This document shows positions 6,202 through 6,638 of a DNA stretch of 6,638 nt, piece by piece. The notes beneath the pieces are model-generated. The model saw only the letters and a list, made by a program, of their open reading frames with translations. It was not told the DNA's origin and made no database searches. The DNA is from Filomicrobium sp. (GTDB lineage: Bacteria > Pseudomonadota > Alphaproteobacteria > Rhizobiales > Hyphomicrobiaceae), in contig JAJFHK010000135.1 of the NCBI GenBank assembly GCA_021775655.1, positions 1 through 6,638 on the forward strand, given 5' to 3'. The translations under genes and the position numbers were made by a program. Each line of letters opens with the position of its first letter. Positions within the stretch are counted from its first letter, which is position 1.

Positions 6202-6459
6202 ATGAGCACGACCACCCGAATCGCGCAGCCGACACTTGCTGATCGTGGCATAAGGCGCCTGCGTCAGTTGCTAGCGAGCATTCAAAATTTCATTCAGAGT
6301 TTTGAAAGCGCTGTTCGTGCCTCGCGAGCGCATTCTGAACTTTCGCGCCTGACCGACGGGGAGTTAATTCAACTTGGGCTGTCTCGCGAACAGATCACCG
6401 AGCATGTCTACTCCGAACGCCTAACAAAAACTTGTCAGTCGGATAACGCGTCAGTTTAA
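6202..6459 (+). CDS. Small DUF1127 (YjiS-like) protein
   Basis: The protein has 85 residues. Residues 46-65, ELSRLTDGELIQLGLSREQI, match the DUF1127 core (a short ...L.D.EL...GLSR..I helical motif rich in Arg and Leu). A hydrophobic/basic amphipathic helix runs over residues 17-40. Small arginine-rich DUF1127 proteins are abundant in Alphaproteobacteria, and some have been linked to RNA binding or turnover and to phosphate or carbon metabolism; this copy cannot be assigned a role. The ATG at 6202 has GGAG seven to eight bases upstream. The last 15-20 residues (from about SERLTK) go beyond the usual DUF1127 end. The final nine bases overlap the tail of the convergent transposase fragment, so the native C-terminus may have been altered by that element. 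The gene is unlikely to belong to the upstream catabolic operon. Confidence 0.82.
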   Translation: MSTTTRIAQPTLADRGIRRLRQLLASIQNFIQSFESAVRASRAHSELSRLTDGELIQLGLSREQITEHVYSERLTKTCQSDNASV

Positions 6460-6636
6460 GAGGCCGCTGAGGTCTTGAGTTGGCTCGCCGGCAACCTCAC
6501 CCAACTCGCTTCTGAGCTTCCGCTTTCTTGCCCGCAAACGGCCAAGCCGCAGAATGCGCTTCAAGTGTGCGAACAACATCTCCACTTTCTTGCGGTCGTG
6601 GCGGGTCTTTGCGTATTCGTCGGTTGTTGCAACGTC
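6451..6636 (-). CDS. C-terminal part of an IS transposase, IS1182/IS5-like (partial, possibly degraded)
   Basis: A minus-strand frame enters from the right edge and ends at TGA 6453-6451, giving 61 visible codons. It contains DRKKVEMLFAHLKRILRLGRL, the very characteristic C-terminal block of IS1182/IS5-group DDE transposases, in which the Glu of KKVEM is the likely last catalytic acid. After LGRLR the sequence departs from the usual continuation (normally LRGP.GA..EF...A.AQNLR..AKL). It reads ARKRKLRSELGEVAGEPTQDLSGLL, with only TQDL recalling AQNL. This points to a divergent or decaying copy. The start and the other catalytic residues are outside the window. Terminal inverted repeats could not be identified. 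The fragment overlaps the DUF1127 gene by nine bases, tail to tail. Confidence 0.8.
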   Translation of the reverse strand, partial: DVATTDEYAKTRHDRKKVEMLFAHLKRILRLGRLRARKRKLRSELGEVAGEPTQDLSGLLN

Positions 6637-6638
6637 AC

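Noticed and set aside
1..6638. CRISPR array, tRNA or rRNA genes, replication origin
   Set aside because: No regularly spaced repeats, cloverleaf-like segments or rRNA-like stretches were seen; nearly all of the window is protein-coding.

Overview
The window looks like an alphaproteobacterial chromosome or plasmid segment, probably Rhizobiales/Hyphomicrobiales. The evidence is moderately high GC (judged by eye), a tripartite tricarboxylate transporter of the Bug/TctC type, a DUF1127 small protein, and an IS1182/IS5-like transposase C-terminus of a kind common in rhizobia. No gene gives a species-level identification.

The core is a divergent catabolic locus around a roughly 107 bp intergenic region (4241-4347). 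Leftwards, on the minus strand, run an amidase of the nitrilase superfamily (4240-3230), a periplasmic solute-binding protein TctC/Bug (3122-2181), the small membrane subunit TctB (2103-1639), the large membrane subunit TctA (1616-96), and the first 20 codons of a further gene leaving the window (60-1). Short gaps with ribosome binding sites suggest one transcription unit. It carries two internal hairpins: a terminator-like one between amidase and tctC, and a GC-rich one between tctC and tctB. These probably set unequal expression along the unit. Rightwards, on the plus strand, run a small antibiotic-biosynthesis-monooxygenase (ABM) domain protein (4348-4662) and a Sad/YneI-like succinate-semialdehyde dehydrogenase (4696-6060), 33 bp apart.

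Taken together, the locus encodes import of a small organic compound (TctABC), hydrolysis of an amide to carboxylate plus ammonia (amidase), and oxidation of a semialdehyde to a dicarboxylate (the dehydrogenase). The ABM protein may act as a small oxygenase or isomerase-like accessory. The substrate is not visible. Breakdown of a nitrogen compound to an amide plus succinate semialdehyde would use exactly these steps, but that is inference. No regulator and no ring-attacking enzyme lies in the window.

The right end is a junction. A 141 bp intergenic stretch (6061-6201) with two small hairpins precedes a DUF1127 protein (6202-6459). Its 3' end overlaps, tail to tail, the last codons of an IS transposase fragment that enters from the right edge (6636-6451). 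The catabolic locus therefore borders mobile DNA. No tRNA, rRNA, CRISPR array or replication origin was seen.
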